DNA of 64,000 nt from Bradyrhizobium mercantei. Its GTDB lineage: Bacteria > Pseudomonadota > Alphaproteobacteria > Rhizobiales > Xanthobacteraceae. The DNA is taken from NCBI RefSeq assembly GCF_001982635.1, contig NZ_MKFI01000006.1, forward strand, positions 107,113 to 171,112, in the 5' to 3' direction. Position 1 is the stretch's first letter. Each line of letters opens with the position of its first letter. Made by a program: the position numbers and the translations under genes. Under the pieces are notes generated by a model. It did not search any database and was not told the DNA's origin. It worked only from the letters and a program-made list of their open reading frames with translations. Shown piece after piece: positions 1-8,924 of this stretch.

Positions 1-230
1 ATGCCGTCCTGGAAGGCCTGGAACGCGGCAAGCTTCGGGATCGGGCTCGAGCCGTCGTCGGCCGCGGTCTCGACCATGTGGATGAAGGTGTCGTCCTCCA
101 GCCGCAGGGTCATGTAGCGCACGCCATCCGGCGCGGCCGCCTTCAATTCGGCGAACACGGCCGCAACCAGCGCGGCATTCTTGTCCGCCAGTTCCGGCTT
201 CGCCTTGTACCTGATCAGGGTCCGTCTCAT
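1..230 (-). CDS. small protein of unknown function, 3' end outside the window
   Basis: Reading the minus strand from the ATG at 230 gives 76 residues starting MRRTLIRYKAKPELADKNAAL, with no stop before the window edge, so the C-terminus is missing. A GGAG ribosome site lies just upstream (about 237-240). The pattern of a beta strand (RTLIRYKAKPE), an amphipathic helix (NAALVAAVFAELKAAAP) and a second strand pair (VRYMTLRLEDDTFIHMVE) resembles small ferredoxin-like proteins of the antibiotic-biosynthesis-monooxygenase type. That resemblance is fold-level inference; no specific function can be assigned. It is transcribed away from the exporter gene at 412. Confidence 0.6.
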   Translation of the reverse strand, partial: MRRTLIRYKAKPELADKNAALVAAVFAELKAAAPDGVRYMTLRLEDDTFIHMVETAADDGSSPIPKLAAFQAFQDG

Positions 231-411
231 CGCAATCTCCTTGGCCTGGTGCTGCGGCCCGAACCGGCCGCGTCAGACCCAAGGACGTTTCCGGGCTGCC
301 AAAGGATGCGGTCCGGCAAAAATAATTTCCGGCCGCATCCTTTGCCCGTTCCGGTTCGTCTTGGCCTGCGAAGCGCGCCGCAACCCTGCGGTGCGCCAAC
401 GGAGAACGACC

Positions 412-1818
412 ATGCAGACTCCCCGAGAGCGCGCCGAACAGCGCTGGGTGCTCGGCCTCACCGCACTGGCATCCTTCATGATGGCGCTGGACGCCATGAT
501 CATGACCACGGCCTTCGCCACCATCCGCGCCGATTTCGGCAGCCGGGTGGAGACGCTGCAATGGACCGTCAACGCCTTCAATCTCACCTTCGCGGTGCTG
601 CTGTTGACCGGCGCTGCGCTCGGCGACCGCTTCGGGCGGCGCAGGATGTTCGCGGGCGGGATCGGCCTCTTCGTCGTGGCCTCCGCGGCCTGCGCGCTGG
701 CCGGCAATGCCGCGGCCCTGATCGCCGCCCGCGCGCTGCAAGGCGCAGGCGCCGCGCTGGTGATGCCGCTGGCGATGGCGATCCTGAGCGGCGCGTTCGG
801 CCGCGAGGAGCGCGCCCGCGCGCTCGGCATTTTCAGCGGCATCACCGGCTGCGCGCTGATCATCGGCCCCGCGATCGGCGGCTTCATCACCGAGCATCTC
901 GGCTGGCGCTGGATCTTCTGGATCAACCTGCCGATCGGCCTTGTCGCGATCGCCCTCGTGCTGACGCGCCTGCGCGAGAGTTTTGGACCGTCAGCACCGC
1001 TCGACATCACCGGACTGATACTGGTCGCGCTCGCGGCCTTGGCTTTGGTCTGGGCCCTGTTGCGCGGCAACGGCGTCGGATGGGCCAGCGCCGAAGTCGC
1101 CGGCGCGCTGATCGCCGGCGGCGCGCTGGCGGTGCTGTTCGTACTGTGGGAGCTGCGTGCCACCAGCCCGATGGTGCCGATGCGGTTGTTCGCGGCCAGA
1201 CCATTCGCGTCCGGCATGGCCGCAAGCGTGCTGTTCTATGCCGCGATGTACGGCGTGCTGTTCCTGCTGCCGCAGTTCCTGCAAATCGCGCTCGGCTTCG
1301 ACGCCTTCGATGCCGGGCTGCGCCTGATCCCGTGGACGGCAACGCTGTTCGTCACGGCGCCGATCGCCGGCGCCGTCGTCAACCGGTTCGGCGAACGCAC
1401 GCTTGTCGTCACCGGCCTCCTGATGCAGGCGATCGGGCTCGGCTGGATCAGCGAGATCGTGAGTCCGTCCGTGCCCTATTCCGCGCTGGTCGCGCCGCTG
1501 GTGCTTGCCGGCGTCGGCGTCTCGATGGCGATGCCGGCCGCACAGAACGCGGTGCTGAGCGCGGTTGCCGTCAGCGAGATGGGCAAGGCCTCGGGCATCT
1601 TCAACATGGGCCGTTTCCTCGGCGGCATGTTCGGCATCGCGGCGCTGGTCGCGAGCTTTTCCGCCAATGGCGCAGCCGATTCATCCGGACATTTCACCAG
1701 CGGCTTCGGCGCGGCGATGAGCCTTGCGGCAACGCTGTCATTCGCCGGCGCGGTCGCGGGACTGTTCCTGCCGATGCGGCAACGCGCGGTTGCAGCGGCC
1801 GCGCCACAGGATGCGTGA
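412..1818 (+). CDS. MFS transporter, DHA2 (EmrB/QacA) family
   Basis: A 468-residue membrane protein, the usual size for 14-helix DHA2 drug/proton antiporters. After a short cytoplasmic N-terminus come helix 1 (LGLTALASFMMALDAMIM) and the family signature in loop 2-3, GDRFGRRRMF. Helix 5 carries the antiporter motif C region (GFITEHLGWRWIFWINLP preceded by a GPAIGG turn). The ATG at 412 is chosen because GGAGAACGACC sits right in front; in-frame starts further upstream lack a ribosome site. Substrate is unknown: exporters of this family expel hydrophobic toxicants or acids. It stands alone, divergent from the small gene at the left edge. Confidence 0.9.
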   Translation: MQTPRERAEQRWVLGLTALASFMMALDAMIMTTAFATIRADFGSRVETLQWTVNAFNLTFAVLLLTGAALGDRFGRRRMFAGGIGLFVVASAACALAGNAAALIAARALQGAGAALVMPLAMAILSGAFGREERARALGIFSGITGCALIIGPAIGGFITEHLGWRWIFWINLPIGLVAIALVLTRLRESFGPSAPLDITGLILVALAALALVWALLRGNGVGWASAEVAGALIAGGALAVLFVLWELRATSPMVPMRLFAARPFASGMAASVLFYAAMYGVLFLLPQFLQIALGFDAFDAGLRLIPWTATLFVTAPIAGAVVNRFGERTLVVTGLLMQAIGLGWISEIVSPSVPYSALVAPLVLAGVGVSMAMPAAQNAVLSAVAVSEMGKASGIFNMGRFLGGMFGIAALVASFSANGAADSSGHFTSGFGAAMSLAATLSFAGAVAGLFLPMRQRAVAAAAPQDA

Positions 1819-1933
1819 GGTTTTCAGCGATCGGGTTTTGCTATCGGGCGATCAAGCAATTCGTATTGGAACGAGGCCGCGAATGACTACATAATCAGAC
1901 GACGAAGCCGTTCGAAACCGAGGACGCCATCAG

Positions 1934-3208
1934 ATGACGCAAGCGCCGGCCAAACCTCATCGCGTGGTGATCGTCGGCGCCGGTTTCGGCGGGCTGGAAG
2001 CTGCCTTCGGTCTTCGCGGCGCGCCGGTCGAGATCACCTTGATCGACCGCCGCAACCATCATCTGTTCCAGCCGCTGCTCTATCAGGTCGCAACCGCATC
2101 GCTCGCGACCAGCGAGATCGCCTGGCCGATCCGCTATCTCCTGCGCGACCGGCCCGAGGTGACGACGCTGTTCGCCAATGTCTGCGGCGTCGATGCGGCG
2201 GCAAAGCAGGTGCAGCTCGACGACAGCGGCAGCATTCCCTACGACACGCTGATCCTCGCCACCGGCGCGCGCCACGCCTATTTCGGCCACGACGAATGGG
2301 AGCCGTTCGCGCCCGGCCTGAAGACGCTGGAGGACGCGACCACGCTCAGGCGGCGCATCCTGGTCGCGTTCGAGCGCGCCGAGCGCGAACCCGATCCGGA
2401 CAAGCGCGCGGCGCTGTTGACCTTCATCATCATCGGCGCCGGGCCGACCGGCGTCGAGATGGCCGGTACCATCGCCGATCTTGCCAAGGACACGCTGCCG
2501 CAGGACTTCCGTCACATCGACACGCGCAGGGCGCGCGTGGTGCTGATCGAGGCCGGGCCGCGCGTGCTGGCAGGCTTTCCCGATGACCTCTCGGCCTATG
2601 CGCAGGCGTCGCTGGAAAAACTCGGCGTCGAGGTGATGCTGGGCGAGCCGGTCACCGAATGCTCGGCCGACGGCGTCGTGTTCGGCGGCAAGAGGTTGGA
2701 AGCGCGCACCATCGTCTGGGCCGCCGGCGTGCGCGCCTCGCGCGCCGCCGAGTGGCTGAACGCGCCGGCCGATCGCGCCCACCGGCTGCAGGTCGAGCCG
2801 GATCTGACCGTGCCCGGCCATCCCGACGTCTTCGCCGTCGGCGACACCGTCACCATCAAGGACCCCGACGGCAATCCGGTGCCCGGCATCGCGCCGGCCG
2901 CCAAGCAGGAGGGGCGCTACGTCGCCGCATTGATCAGGGCCCGGCTCGACGGCAAGACGCTGCCGCCGTTCCGCTACAAGCATGCCGGCAGCCTTGCGCA
3001 GATCGGCAAGAAGAAGGCGGTGATCGATTTCGGCTGGCTCAAGCTGCGCGGCTCGCTGGCGTGGTGGATCTGGGGCCTCGCCCACATCTACTTCCTGATC
3101 GGCGTGCGCCACCGGATTGCGGTGGCGATGAACTGGCTCTGGATCCACACCCGCGACCAGCGCGCCGCGCGGCTGATCACGCAAGGCAGCAGCAAGGTCG
3201 CGCAGTAG
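1934..3208 (+). CDS. ndh: type II NADH dehydrogenase-like FAD/NAD(P) oxidoreductase
   Basis: A 424-residue two-dinucleotide-fold flavoprotein. The FAD-binding motif VVIVGAGFGGLEAAF is at residues 10-24 and the NADH-binding GAGPTGVEMA motif is near residue 165. The FAD-contacting segment VFAVGDTVTI is near residue 300. The C-terminal part (WIWGLAHIYFLIGVRHR, then MNWLW) is the amphipathic membrane-anchoring end typical of NDH-2, which passes electrons from NADH to quinone without pumping protons. The start ATG is preceded by GAGGACGCCATC. It is followed by a palindromic repeat and the convergent AraC gene. Sulfide:quinone reductase is the main alternative, but I see no conserved redox cysteines. 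Confidence 0.88.
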   Translation: MTQAPAKPHRVVIVGAGFGGLEAAFGLRGAPVEITLIDRRNHHLFQPLLYQVATASLATSEIAWPIRYLLRDRPEVTTLFANVCGVDAAAKQVQLDDSGSIPYDTLILATGARHAYFGHDEWEPFAPGLKTLEDATTLRRRILVAFERAEREPDPDKRAALLTFIIIGAGPTGVEMAGTIADLAKDTLPQDFRHIDTRRARVVLIEAGPRVLAGFPDDLSAYAQASLEKLGVEVMLGEPVTECSADGVVFGGKRLEARTIVWAAGVRASRAAEWLNAPADRAHRLQVEPDLTVPGHPDVFAVGDTVTIKDPDGNPVPGIAPAAKQEGRYVAALIRARLDGKTLPPFRYKHAGSLAQIGKKKAVIDFGWLKLRGSLAWWIWGLAHIYFLIGVRHRIAVAMNWLWIHTRDQRAARLITQGSSKVAQ

Positions 3209-3237
3209 GCGTCGCGGGTTACGCGCTCACTCTATCT

Positions 3238-3342
3238 CCGTCATCCTGAGGCGCGAGCCCTTGCGAGCCTCGAAGGATGAACGGCCCATCTGGTGGCCGT
3301 GCATCCTTCGAGGCTCGCTCCGCTCGCACCTCAGGATGACGG
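3238..3342. repeat. palindromic repeat, family B (CGTCATCCTGAGG type)
   Basis: An imperfect inverted repeat of about 105 bp between convergent genes. Its outer ends are CCGTCATCCTGAGG and CCTCAGGATGACGG; the inner arms are GCCTCGAAGGATG and CATCCTTCGAGGC. Related copies are at 30530-30637, 43921-44029 and 51683-51776. It can fold into a long cruciform and may act as a bidirectional terminator here. Confidence 0.85.
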
Positions 3343-3392
3343 AATCGCGATCAGTGCAGTGCTTGACCGTTGCACTGCAATCCGCACGCTCC

Positions 3393-4343
3393 TCACCCCA
3401 TCACCTGATGCGGTGACCGCCCGAACGCGGCCTTGAAGGCGCGGCTGAAATGCGAGACGTCGCTGAAGCCGAAGCTCAGCGCGACGTCGGTGACATGGAC
3501 GAAGCGGCGTTCGGCGAGCGCCTGGTAGGCACCGGCGAGGCGCTGCTGCCAGAGCCAGCGGATCGGCGTCGTGCCTTCACGCGCGAACAGCCGGTTGAGC
3601 GTGCGCGGCGCGATGTTTTGCGCGGTGGCGATCGCATCGAGGTCGAGCTCGGGATCGTCGAGATTGGCCAGGATGTAGGCCTTGACCCGCGCCAGCCGTT
3701 CATCGCCGTGCGGTGGCACCTCGTCGGTCAGCTCGGTCTGCAGCGTGGTTGCGAAAATATCCAGCACCGAGGCGCCGAGCCGCATCGCGGCGGGCCCGGC
3801 CTCGTCGTCGAGGCGCGTCAGCCGGCGGATCAGCGATCCCGCCAGCGCTCCGACCTTTGAGGAGTTGCCGACCTTTCGCGCGGTCAGGCGTTGCGCATCC
3901 GGCAGCCGCGCGAGCAGCAGCGGCCGCGGGATCGACACCATGATCGACCGCGCGCTCGGAGCGAATTCCAGCGTGAACGGCTGCGCCTGGTCATGCAGCA
4001 TGAGATCGCCGCGGCGCATCTGCACCTCGCGCCCGCCCTGGGCAAAGCTGACCTCGCCGCGCAGCGTGAGCCACAGCATGAAATAGTCGCGCGGGTCCCT
4101 GCGGACGTCGCTCGCGCTGCGCATCACCCGGATGCGGTCGGCGGCCGGTGTCGACGACCAGATGTCGTTGATCGCAAGCGGACCGAAATGGCGGATCGAG
4201 ATCGATGCGGCAAACGCCTCATCGGCGACGCGGCGGCATTCGGTCAGCGAGAATTCACGGCAGGTGACGTGATGCCAGCGGTCGAAACTGTCACCCGGCG
4301 CGACGAGCGTCTGCGCAACGACTGCATGATCTGGGGTCTGCAT
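3393..4343 (-). CDS. AraC family transcriptional regulator
   Basis: A 316-residue regulator. The N-terminal half (about residues 10-190) looks like the AraC-binding-like sensor domain seen in FeaR-type proteins. The C-terminal 100 residues hold two helix-turn-helix units, including IATAQNIAPRTLNRLF and VTDVALSFGFSDVSHFSRAF, with the typical ending AFKAAFGRSPHQ. The ATG at 4343 is preferred over the longer reading frame because GGAGCAGGACCA precedes it. It is divergent from the cysteine hydrolase gene at 4492 with a 148-bp shared control region, so it probably controls that gene. The effector is unknown. Confidence 0.88.
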   Translation of the reverse strand: MQTPDHAVVAQTLVAPGDSFDRWHHVTCREFSLTECRRVADEAFAASISIRHFGPLAINDIWSSTPAADRIRVMRSASDVRRDPRDYFMLWLTLRGEVSFAQGGREVQMRRGDLMLHDQAQPFTLEFAPSARSIMVSIPRPLLLARLPDAQRLTARKVGNSSKVGALAGSLIRRLTRLDDEAGPAAMRLGASVLDIFATTLQTELTDEVPPHGDERLARVKAYILANLDDPELDLDAIATAQNIAPRTLNRLFAREGTTPIRWLWQQRLAGAYQALAERRFVHVTDVALSFGFSDVSHFSRAFKAAFGRSPHQVMG

Positions 4344-4491
4344 TGGTCCTGCTCCAGCCCAACCCGGCAGCGGGATATTCTGCGTCCGCCCCTCCCATCT
4401 GGCAAGCAGAGTCCAGCGATTGGCCCGCACAGCCAAGAACGGCCGCAGGAACCGGCGTAGAAAATATCCTCCACCAGGAGAGGAGACGCAG

Positions 4492-5145
4492 ATGGGCTAC
4501 CAATGCGAAATCATCGATCCCGCGCGCACCGTCATGATCGTGGTCGACATGCAGAACGATTTCGTGGCCGAGGGCGCCAAGCTGCGGTCCGCGCAGGCCG
4601 CCGCCATGGTGCCGCGTCTGGCGCAGACCCTGAAGGCCTGCCGCGACAAGGGCATCCGCGTCATCTACACCGCGCATGTGCATCGCCGCGACGGCAGCGA
4701 CATGGGGCTCTATGACGATCTCTATGCGCCGATCGCCGACCGCTCGTCGCTGGTCGACGGCACCACGGGCGTCGAGATCTTCAATGATCTTGCGCCCGCC
4801 CCCGGCGAGCACGTCATCAAGAAGCATCGCTACAGCGCGTTCTTCGCGACCGATCTCGACCTCATCCTGCGCGAATGGGGCATCACGACGGTGATCATCT
4901 CGGGAACGACGACCGAGAACTGCTGCCACGCCACCGCGCGCGACGCCATGTTCCACAATTACAAGGTGGTCTTCCTGTCGGACGCGACGGGCACGTTCGA
5001 CTATCCCGATGTCGGTCAGGGCGCGCTATCGGCCGAGGAGGTGCACCGCGCCACGCTGACGATCCTCGCCTTCTCCACCGCGCATGTGATGACGACGGGT
5101 GAAATGCTGGCGCGGGTGAAGGCGGCGAGCCCGAAGGCGGCGTAG
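4492..5145 (+). CDS. isochorismatase-family cysteine hydrolase
   Basis: A 217-residue single-domain hydrolase. The catalytic triad of the family is visible: Asp19 in VVDMQNDF, Lys111 in IKKHRYSAFF and Cys144 in TTTENCCHATARDA. A second cysteine follows the nucleophile directly, as in some members of the family. The family cleaves C-N bonds in small amides (nicotinamide, biuret, ureidoacrylate, N-carbamoylsarcosine) or isochorismate; substrate cannot be told from sequence. The start has a strong AGGAG site (around 4477-4485). It is divergent from the AraC gene. It lies 7 kb from the allophanate hydrolase region, but I see no sequence reason to link it to that pathway. Confidence 0.88.
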   Translation: MGYQCEIIDPARTVMIVVDMQNDFVAEGAKLRSAQAAAMVPRLAQTLKACRDKGIRVIYTAHVHRRDGSDMGLYDDLYAPIADRSSLVDGTTGVEIFNDLAPAPGEHVIKKHRYSAFFATDLDLILREWGITTVIISGTTTENCCHATARDAMFHNYKVVFLSDATGTFDYPDVGQGALSAEEVHRATLTILAFSTAHVMTTGEMLARVKAASPKAA

Positions 5146-5167
5146 CGAGTTCCGATCTCAACGCAGA

Positions 5168-5365
5168 AGCTCCCCCTTCACCCTCCCCTGGAGGGGGAGG
5201 GTCGGATCGCAACGAGCATAGCGACGTGCGATCCGGGGTGGGGTGATCTCTCAACACGGGCACCGTTTCAACGGAGAGACCTTCACCCCACGTCGGTTCG
5301 CATTTTCATGCGAACCGATCCCAGAGCGAGCTTCGATCGTCTCGACCCCTCCAGGGGAGGATCGA
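5168..5365. repeat. degenerate GC-rich inverted repeat region
   Basis: The gap between two convergent genes holds a hairpin with 8-bp arms CCCTCCCC/GGGGAGGG at 5181-5201, GGATCGCA/TGCGATCC arms around 5203-5234, and a second half near 5282-5362 with CCCCTCCAGGGGAGG. It resembles an eroded copy of the long inverted repeats at 8717-8878 and 20301-20480. No gene was seen. Confidence 0.5.
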
Positions 5366-5398
5366 GTACGCGGCGAAGAGCTGACTTCACCAGCAACC

Positions 5399-6613
5399 TC
5401 ACTTCACCAGCGAGCACCCGCCGTCGGCCAGCGGCCGGAATGCCTGCTCGGCCGGAATGGTCGCGATCAGCTTGTAATAGTCGTAGGGATATTTCGACTC
5501 CTCCGGCTTCTTCACCTCGAACAGATACATCGGGTGGATGACGCGGCCGTCCTGGCGGATCGCGGTCTCGCCGAACAGCTTGTCCGTACCCTTGAAGGTC
5601 TTCATCTGGGGCACCACCACCTTGGCATCGTCGCTGCCGGTGGCGGCGACCGCGTTGAGGTAGGCGAGCGTCGAGGCATAGACGCCGGCCTGGTTGCCGC
5701 TCGGCATCTTGCCGTTCATGCCGGGACGCGCGGCGAAGCGTTTTGCGAACGCGCGGGTGTCGTCGTTCATGTCCCAGTAGAAGGCTTCCAGCAGCTGCAG
5801 GCCCTGCGCGACCTTGAGGCCCATGCCGTGGACGTCGTTCACGAACAGCAGGAACGCCACCATGGTCTGGCCGCCCTGCTGGATGCCGAACTCGGCCGCC
5901 TGCTTCACCGCGTTGATGGTGTCGCCGCCGGCATTGGCGAGGCCGATCACCTTTGCTTTCGAGTTCTGCGCTTGCAGCAGGAAGGACGCGAAGTCCGACG
6001 TCCCGAGCGGATGCTTGCTCGAGCCCAGCACCTTGCCGCCATGCTTCTCGATGTAGTTCGTCGCTTCGGCTTCAATGCCTTTGCCGAGTGCGTAGTCGAC
6101 GGTCACAAAATACCAGTCCTTGCCGCCACGCTGCATCATCGCGGCCGCCGTGGTGTTGCCGGTCGCCCAGGCGTCGTTGACCCATTGAATGGTGTTCGGC
6201 GAGCAGGCCTTGCCGGTGAGATCGGAGCTCGCGGTCGACGAGGCCAGGAACGTCATCCTGCTATCGCGCAGGATGGTGTTGATGGCGAGGCCGACCGCCG
6301 AGTTCGGCACGTCGACGATGGCGTCGACGCCTTCGACATCGAGCCATTTGCGCGCGATCGCAGAGCCCACATCGGCCTTGTTCTGGTGATCGGCGTAGAC
6401 GATCTCGACCTTGATGCCCTTGCCGCCGCCGTTGAAATCCTCCGCCGCCATCCGCGCGGCTTCCACCGAGCCCATGCCGTTGGTGTCCTGGAAGATGCCG
6501 GAAATGTCGTTGAGCACACCGACGCGTACGACGTCGCCGGAAATCTCCGCGCGGGCGCTGCCCGCGGCGCAGGCCAATGCCAGCACCAAACCAAACCCAA
6601 AGCCCCTCATCAT
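5399..6613 (-). CDS. ABC transporter substrate-binding protein, LivK/HAAT type
   Basis: A 404-residue periplasmic protein. Residues 1-22 are a signal peptide (FGLVLALACAAGSARA). The mature part starts with the family pattern VRVGVLNDISGIFQDTNG and contains two Rossmann-like lobes. GGGAGG precedes the start (ATG 6613, or the adjacent ATG 6610). The family binds branched-chain amino acids, amides or aromatic acids. No permease or ATPase gene is nearby, so it must use subunits encoded elsewhere. Its position 39 bp downstream of a CYP199A P450, on the same strand, suggests binding of a (methoxy)benzoate-like aromatic acid. That is inference from context. Confidence 0.88.
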   Translation of the reverse strand: MMRGFGFGLVLALACAAGSARAEISGDVVRVGVLNDISGIFQDTNGMGSVEAARMAAEDFNGGGKGIKVEIVYADHQNKADVGSAIARKWLDVEGVDAIVDVPNSAVGLAINTILRDSRMTFLASSTASSDLTGKACSPNTIQWVNDAWATGNTTAAAMMQRGGKDWYFVTVDYALGKGIEAEATNYIEKHGGKVLGSSKHPLGTSDFASFLLQAQNSKAKVIGLANAGGDTINAVKQAAEFGIQQGGQTMVAFLLFVNDVHGMGLKVAQGLQLLEAFYWDMNDDTRAFAKRFAARPGMNGKMPSGNQAGVYASTLAYLNAVAATGSDDAKVVVPQMKTFKGTDKLFGETAIRQDGRVIHPMYLFEVKKPEESKYPYDYYKLIATIPAEQAFRPLADGGCSLVK

Positions 6614-6652
6614 ATCCCTCCCTTTGCGTCATTCCGCAGCCGGCCAATTTTG

Positions 6653-7855
6653 TCAGGCCGGCGTGATCTCGACCGGCAGGCTCTCGAGCCCGCGCAGCGT
6701 GTTGTTGAACAGGCGCTTCGGCTCGCCGGTGATTTCGATTTTCGCGACACGGCGCGCCAGCGCCGCCATCATCACCTCGCCTTCGAGGCGGGCGACGAGC
6801 TGGCCGACGCACATGTGGATGCCCGAGCCGTAACCGACATGGCCCGACGTGCGGCGCGTGATGTTGTAGGTGTCGGGTTCTTCCCAGCGGCGCGGATCAC
6901 GGTTGGCGGCGGCGAGGAACATCAGCACCTTCTCGCCCTCCGGGATTTTGGCGCCGCTGAGCTCGATTTCGCGGGTGGTGGTGCGGAAGAAGGTCTGCAC
7001 CGGGCTCTCGAACCGCACGGCTTCCTCGAAGGCATTGCGTGCCAAGGTCGGATCGGCGCGCAGCTTCTCGAACTGGTCGGGAAAGCGCGCCAGGCAATAG
7101 ACGGCAGCGCCGATGCCGTTGACGGTGGTGTCGAGCCCGGCCGATAGCAGCGAGCGCACCAGGAGCGGCGCCTCGGTCGCAGTAATCGCGCCGCTGTCGA
7201 CGTGGGCATGGATGCAGGCACCGATGCCGCCCGGGGTGAGATTGTCGCGTTGGCACTGCTCGGCCACATAGGCCTGGTGCGGCGCCGAGCGCTGGATCGC
7301 CTCCTCGCGAAGCTGGTTCGGCGGACCGAAGGCATTGAACACCAGGCTCGCATAGGGCAGCAGATTCTCGCGGCCCTCCGGCTTGAGGCCCAGCGCATCC
7401 GGGAAGATCGAGAGCGGATAGGCTTCGGCGAGGTCCGCGATCGCGTCGAAGCGGCGCTTCTCCAGCAGCGCATCGACGCGCGCCTCGGCAGCGGCGGCAA
7501 ATTGCCCACGCAGCTGCTTCATCACGGTCGCCGACAGCACCGTGCTCAGCACGGTGCGGGTCCGGGTATGGGCGGGCGGGTCGGCCTCCAGGATCAGGCT
7601 CGGCGGCCGCCACGGCTTTTCCTTGGAAAAGTCGCTCAGGCCGACGCCGCGGCTGGAGCAGAACGTCGCAGGATCGTTCAGGACCGCATGGACCTCGGCG
7701 TAGCGCGCCACGCCATAGACATTCCACTTGTCGAGATAGACCACCGGCCCGGCCTCGCGCAGCCGCTCATGGGTCGGGAACGGGTCGGCGAAGAACTCGA
7801 GCGCGAACGGATCGACGTCGAGATGCGGGACGGACGCATCTGTTGCTGTGGTCAT
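6653..7855 (-). CDS. cytochrome P450, CYP199A-like (para-methoxybenzoate demethylase type)
   Basis: A 400-residue soluble class I P450. Visible are the I-helix LLSAGLDTTVNGI, the ExxR motif in FEEAVRFESP, and the heme loop GYGSGIHMCVGQLVARLEGE with the cysteine ligand. From memory the sequence closely follows the CYP199A enzymes of Rhodopseudomonas, including the CSSRGVGLSDF and SLILEADPPAHTR segments near the substrate pocket. Those enzymes oxidatively demethylate 4-methoxybenzoate and related para-substituted benzoates. Such P450s need a [2Fe-2S] ferredoxin and reductase; neither is encoded beside it. It is divergent from a MarR regulator (82-bp gap) and is followed by a binding-protein gene. 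Confidence 0.9.
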   Translation of the reverse strand: MTTATDASVPHLDVDPFALEFFADPFPTHERLREAGPVVYLDKWNVYGVARYAEVHAVLNDPATFCSSRGVGLSDFSKEKPWRPPSLILEADPPAHTRTRTVLSTVLSATVMKQLRGQFAAAAEARVDALLEKRRFDAIADLAEAYPLSIFPDALGLKPEGRENLLPYASLVFNAFGPPNQLREEAIQRSAPHQAYVAEQCQRDNLTPGGIGACIHAHVDSGAITATEAPLLVRSLLSAGLDTTVNGIGAAVYCLARFPDQFEKLRADPTLARNAFEEAVRFESPVQTFFRTTTREIELSGAKIPEGEKVLMFLAAANRDPRRWEEPDTYNITRRTSGHVGYGSGIHMCVGQLVARLEGEVMMAALARRVAKIEITGEPKRLFNNTLRGLESLPVEITPA

Positions 7856-7938
7856 CGGGACCTCCCGAGGTTTGATCTTGTCGATACGGGCCGCATGTCA
7901 CTTGCTCCCGAACAGTTTCGCAGCGATGATTTGAGGAA

Positions 7939-8463
7939 ATGAGCAGTCAGCCCCTCCCCCGAAAGCCCCGCCGGCCGAGACCGGCCGATCCCGCAGATGC
8001 CACTGACGGCCCGCTGCTGGACCTCAATCGCTATGTGCCGGCGTTCATCACCTTCATCGGCAACAAGCTGTCGAACAGCGCCACCGCATTTTACCAGAAG
8101 AATTTCGGCGTCAACGTTACCGAGTGGCGAATCATCTCGCAGCTGGCGATCGAGCCGGGGATTCCGGCCTCGCGGATCTGCCAGGTGATCGGCTTCGACA
8201 AGGGACCGGTCAGCCGCAACCTCGCGGCGCTGCAAAAGCGCGGCCTGTTGACGATCCGCAACGCGCCCGATGACGGCCGCACCCATTCGATCACGCTGAC
8301 CGCGCGCGGCCGCGCCATCCACGACAAGGTCATCGTCGCGGCGCTGGAGCGTGAGCGGCGGCTGCTGTCGTGCCTGAAGAAGGACGAGCGCGAGGTGCTG
8401 ATCGACCTGCTGCGCCGGCTGCACGAGAACCTCGGCGCCGTGACCGGGCAAAGCACGACCTGA
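7939..8463 (+). CDS. MarR family transcriptional regulator
   Basis: A 174-residue winged-helix protein. The DNA-binding core runs from about residue 60 to 125: EWRIISQLAIEPGIPASRICQ, recognition helix GPVSRNLAALQKRGLL, then the wing with DDGRTHSITLT. The first 25 residues are a basic, disordered tail (RKPRRPRPADP). GAGG lies just upstream of the ATG. The gene is divergent from the P450, so control of the P450/binding-protein unit is the likely role. MarR proteins near aromatic catabolism genes are commonly repressors released by an aromatic acid or its CoA thioester. The ligand here is not known. Confidence 0.88.
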   Translation: MSSQPLPRKPRRPRPADPADATDGPLLDLNRYVPAFITFIGNKLSNSATAFYQKNFGVNVTEWRIISQLAIEPGIPASRICQVIGFDKGPVSRNLAALQKRGLLTIRNAPDDGRTHSITLTARGRAIHDKVIVAALERERRLLSCLKKDEREVLIDLLRRLHENLGAVTGQSTT

Positions 8464-8617
8464 CCGCGCAGCCGGACCACGGGCGGCGCCCTGCGCCACC
8501 ATGGCCTTTGCCCGGTTTTCCATGCGTGTCGCCCGCGCGCTGCTGCGCAACATTATCCTCCCAAATGCGTAGCCGTTGACCGGCCCTGTCTCTATGGGAG
8601 CGGAAACTGGCATAGAC

Positions 8618-8635
8618 TAGTTGCTATGGCAACTA
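8618..8635. promoter_or_regulatory. palindromic operator-like site
   Basis: A perfect inverted repeat TAGTTGC-TATG-GCAACTA. This form (TAGTTGC arms with a short spacer) is typical of MarR-family operators. It lies in the gap between the 3' ends of the MarR gene and the feruloyl-CoA synthase gene, where no intact gene follows on either strand, so its target is unclear. Confidence 0.55.
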
Positions 8636-8716
8636 TAAACGCAAGCAAGTGCGGCGTCAGGTCCCATGCCAAGACTTGTAACGTCGCGCCCGGTCATGTG
8701 AGCACGCTGCTCAGGC

Positions 8717-8878
8717 TCCCTCCCCCCTTGCGGGGGAGGGTTGGGGAGAGGGGTAAGCTCCGGGCGAGACGATCGACGCGTGCACCGCCTCGCAAAGCAC
8801 CTCAGGGTGACACGGATAAGGATAGCGCACGTCGTGCGGTACCCCTCTCCCTAACCCTCCCCCGCAAGGGGGGAGGGA
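8717..8878. repeat. long inverted repeat, family A (CTCCCTCCCC type)
   Basis: Two 39-bp arms (8717-8755 and 8840-8878) are reverse complements with a single mismatch, separated by 84 bp. Each arm holds its own small palindrome CCCCC-TTGC-GGGGG. Near-identical arms occur at 20301-20480 and an expanded version at 33886-34119. Besides this repeat and the palindrome at 8618, the 461-bp gap at 8464-8924 holds no recognisable gene. Confidence 0.85.
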
Positions 8879-8924
8879 ACCCTTCCGCTGGTGCCTTCCT
8901 CACTAGGCCTGCTCCAATGTCCTC

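Noticed and set aside
78..1886. A long open frame of about 600 codons overlapping the exporter gene
   Set aside because: It is in a different phase from the clear MFS protein, is rich in Arg/Ala/Gly without family motifs, and arises from GC-rich third positions.
4492..5145. The isochorismatase-family protein as the biuret hydrolase of the atz-like pathway
   Set aside because: It lacks likeness to the biuret hydrolase sequences I remember beyond the shared triad. It is 7 kb away under a different regulator, so the function was left open.
5243..7147. A 634-codon plus-strand frame across the binding-protein and P450 genes
   Set aside because: It is antisense to two well-supported genes, with His/Arg/Gly-rich composition typical of shadow frames.
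8464..8924. The spaced repeats, considered as a CRISPR array
   Set aside because: There are only two inverted arms, not regularly spaced direct repeats, and no cas genes are present.
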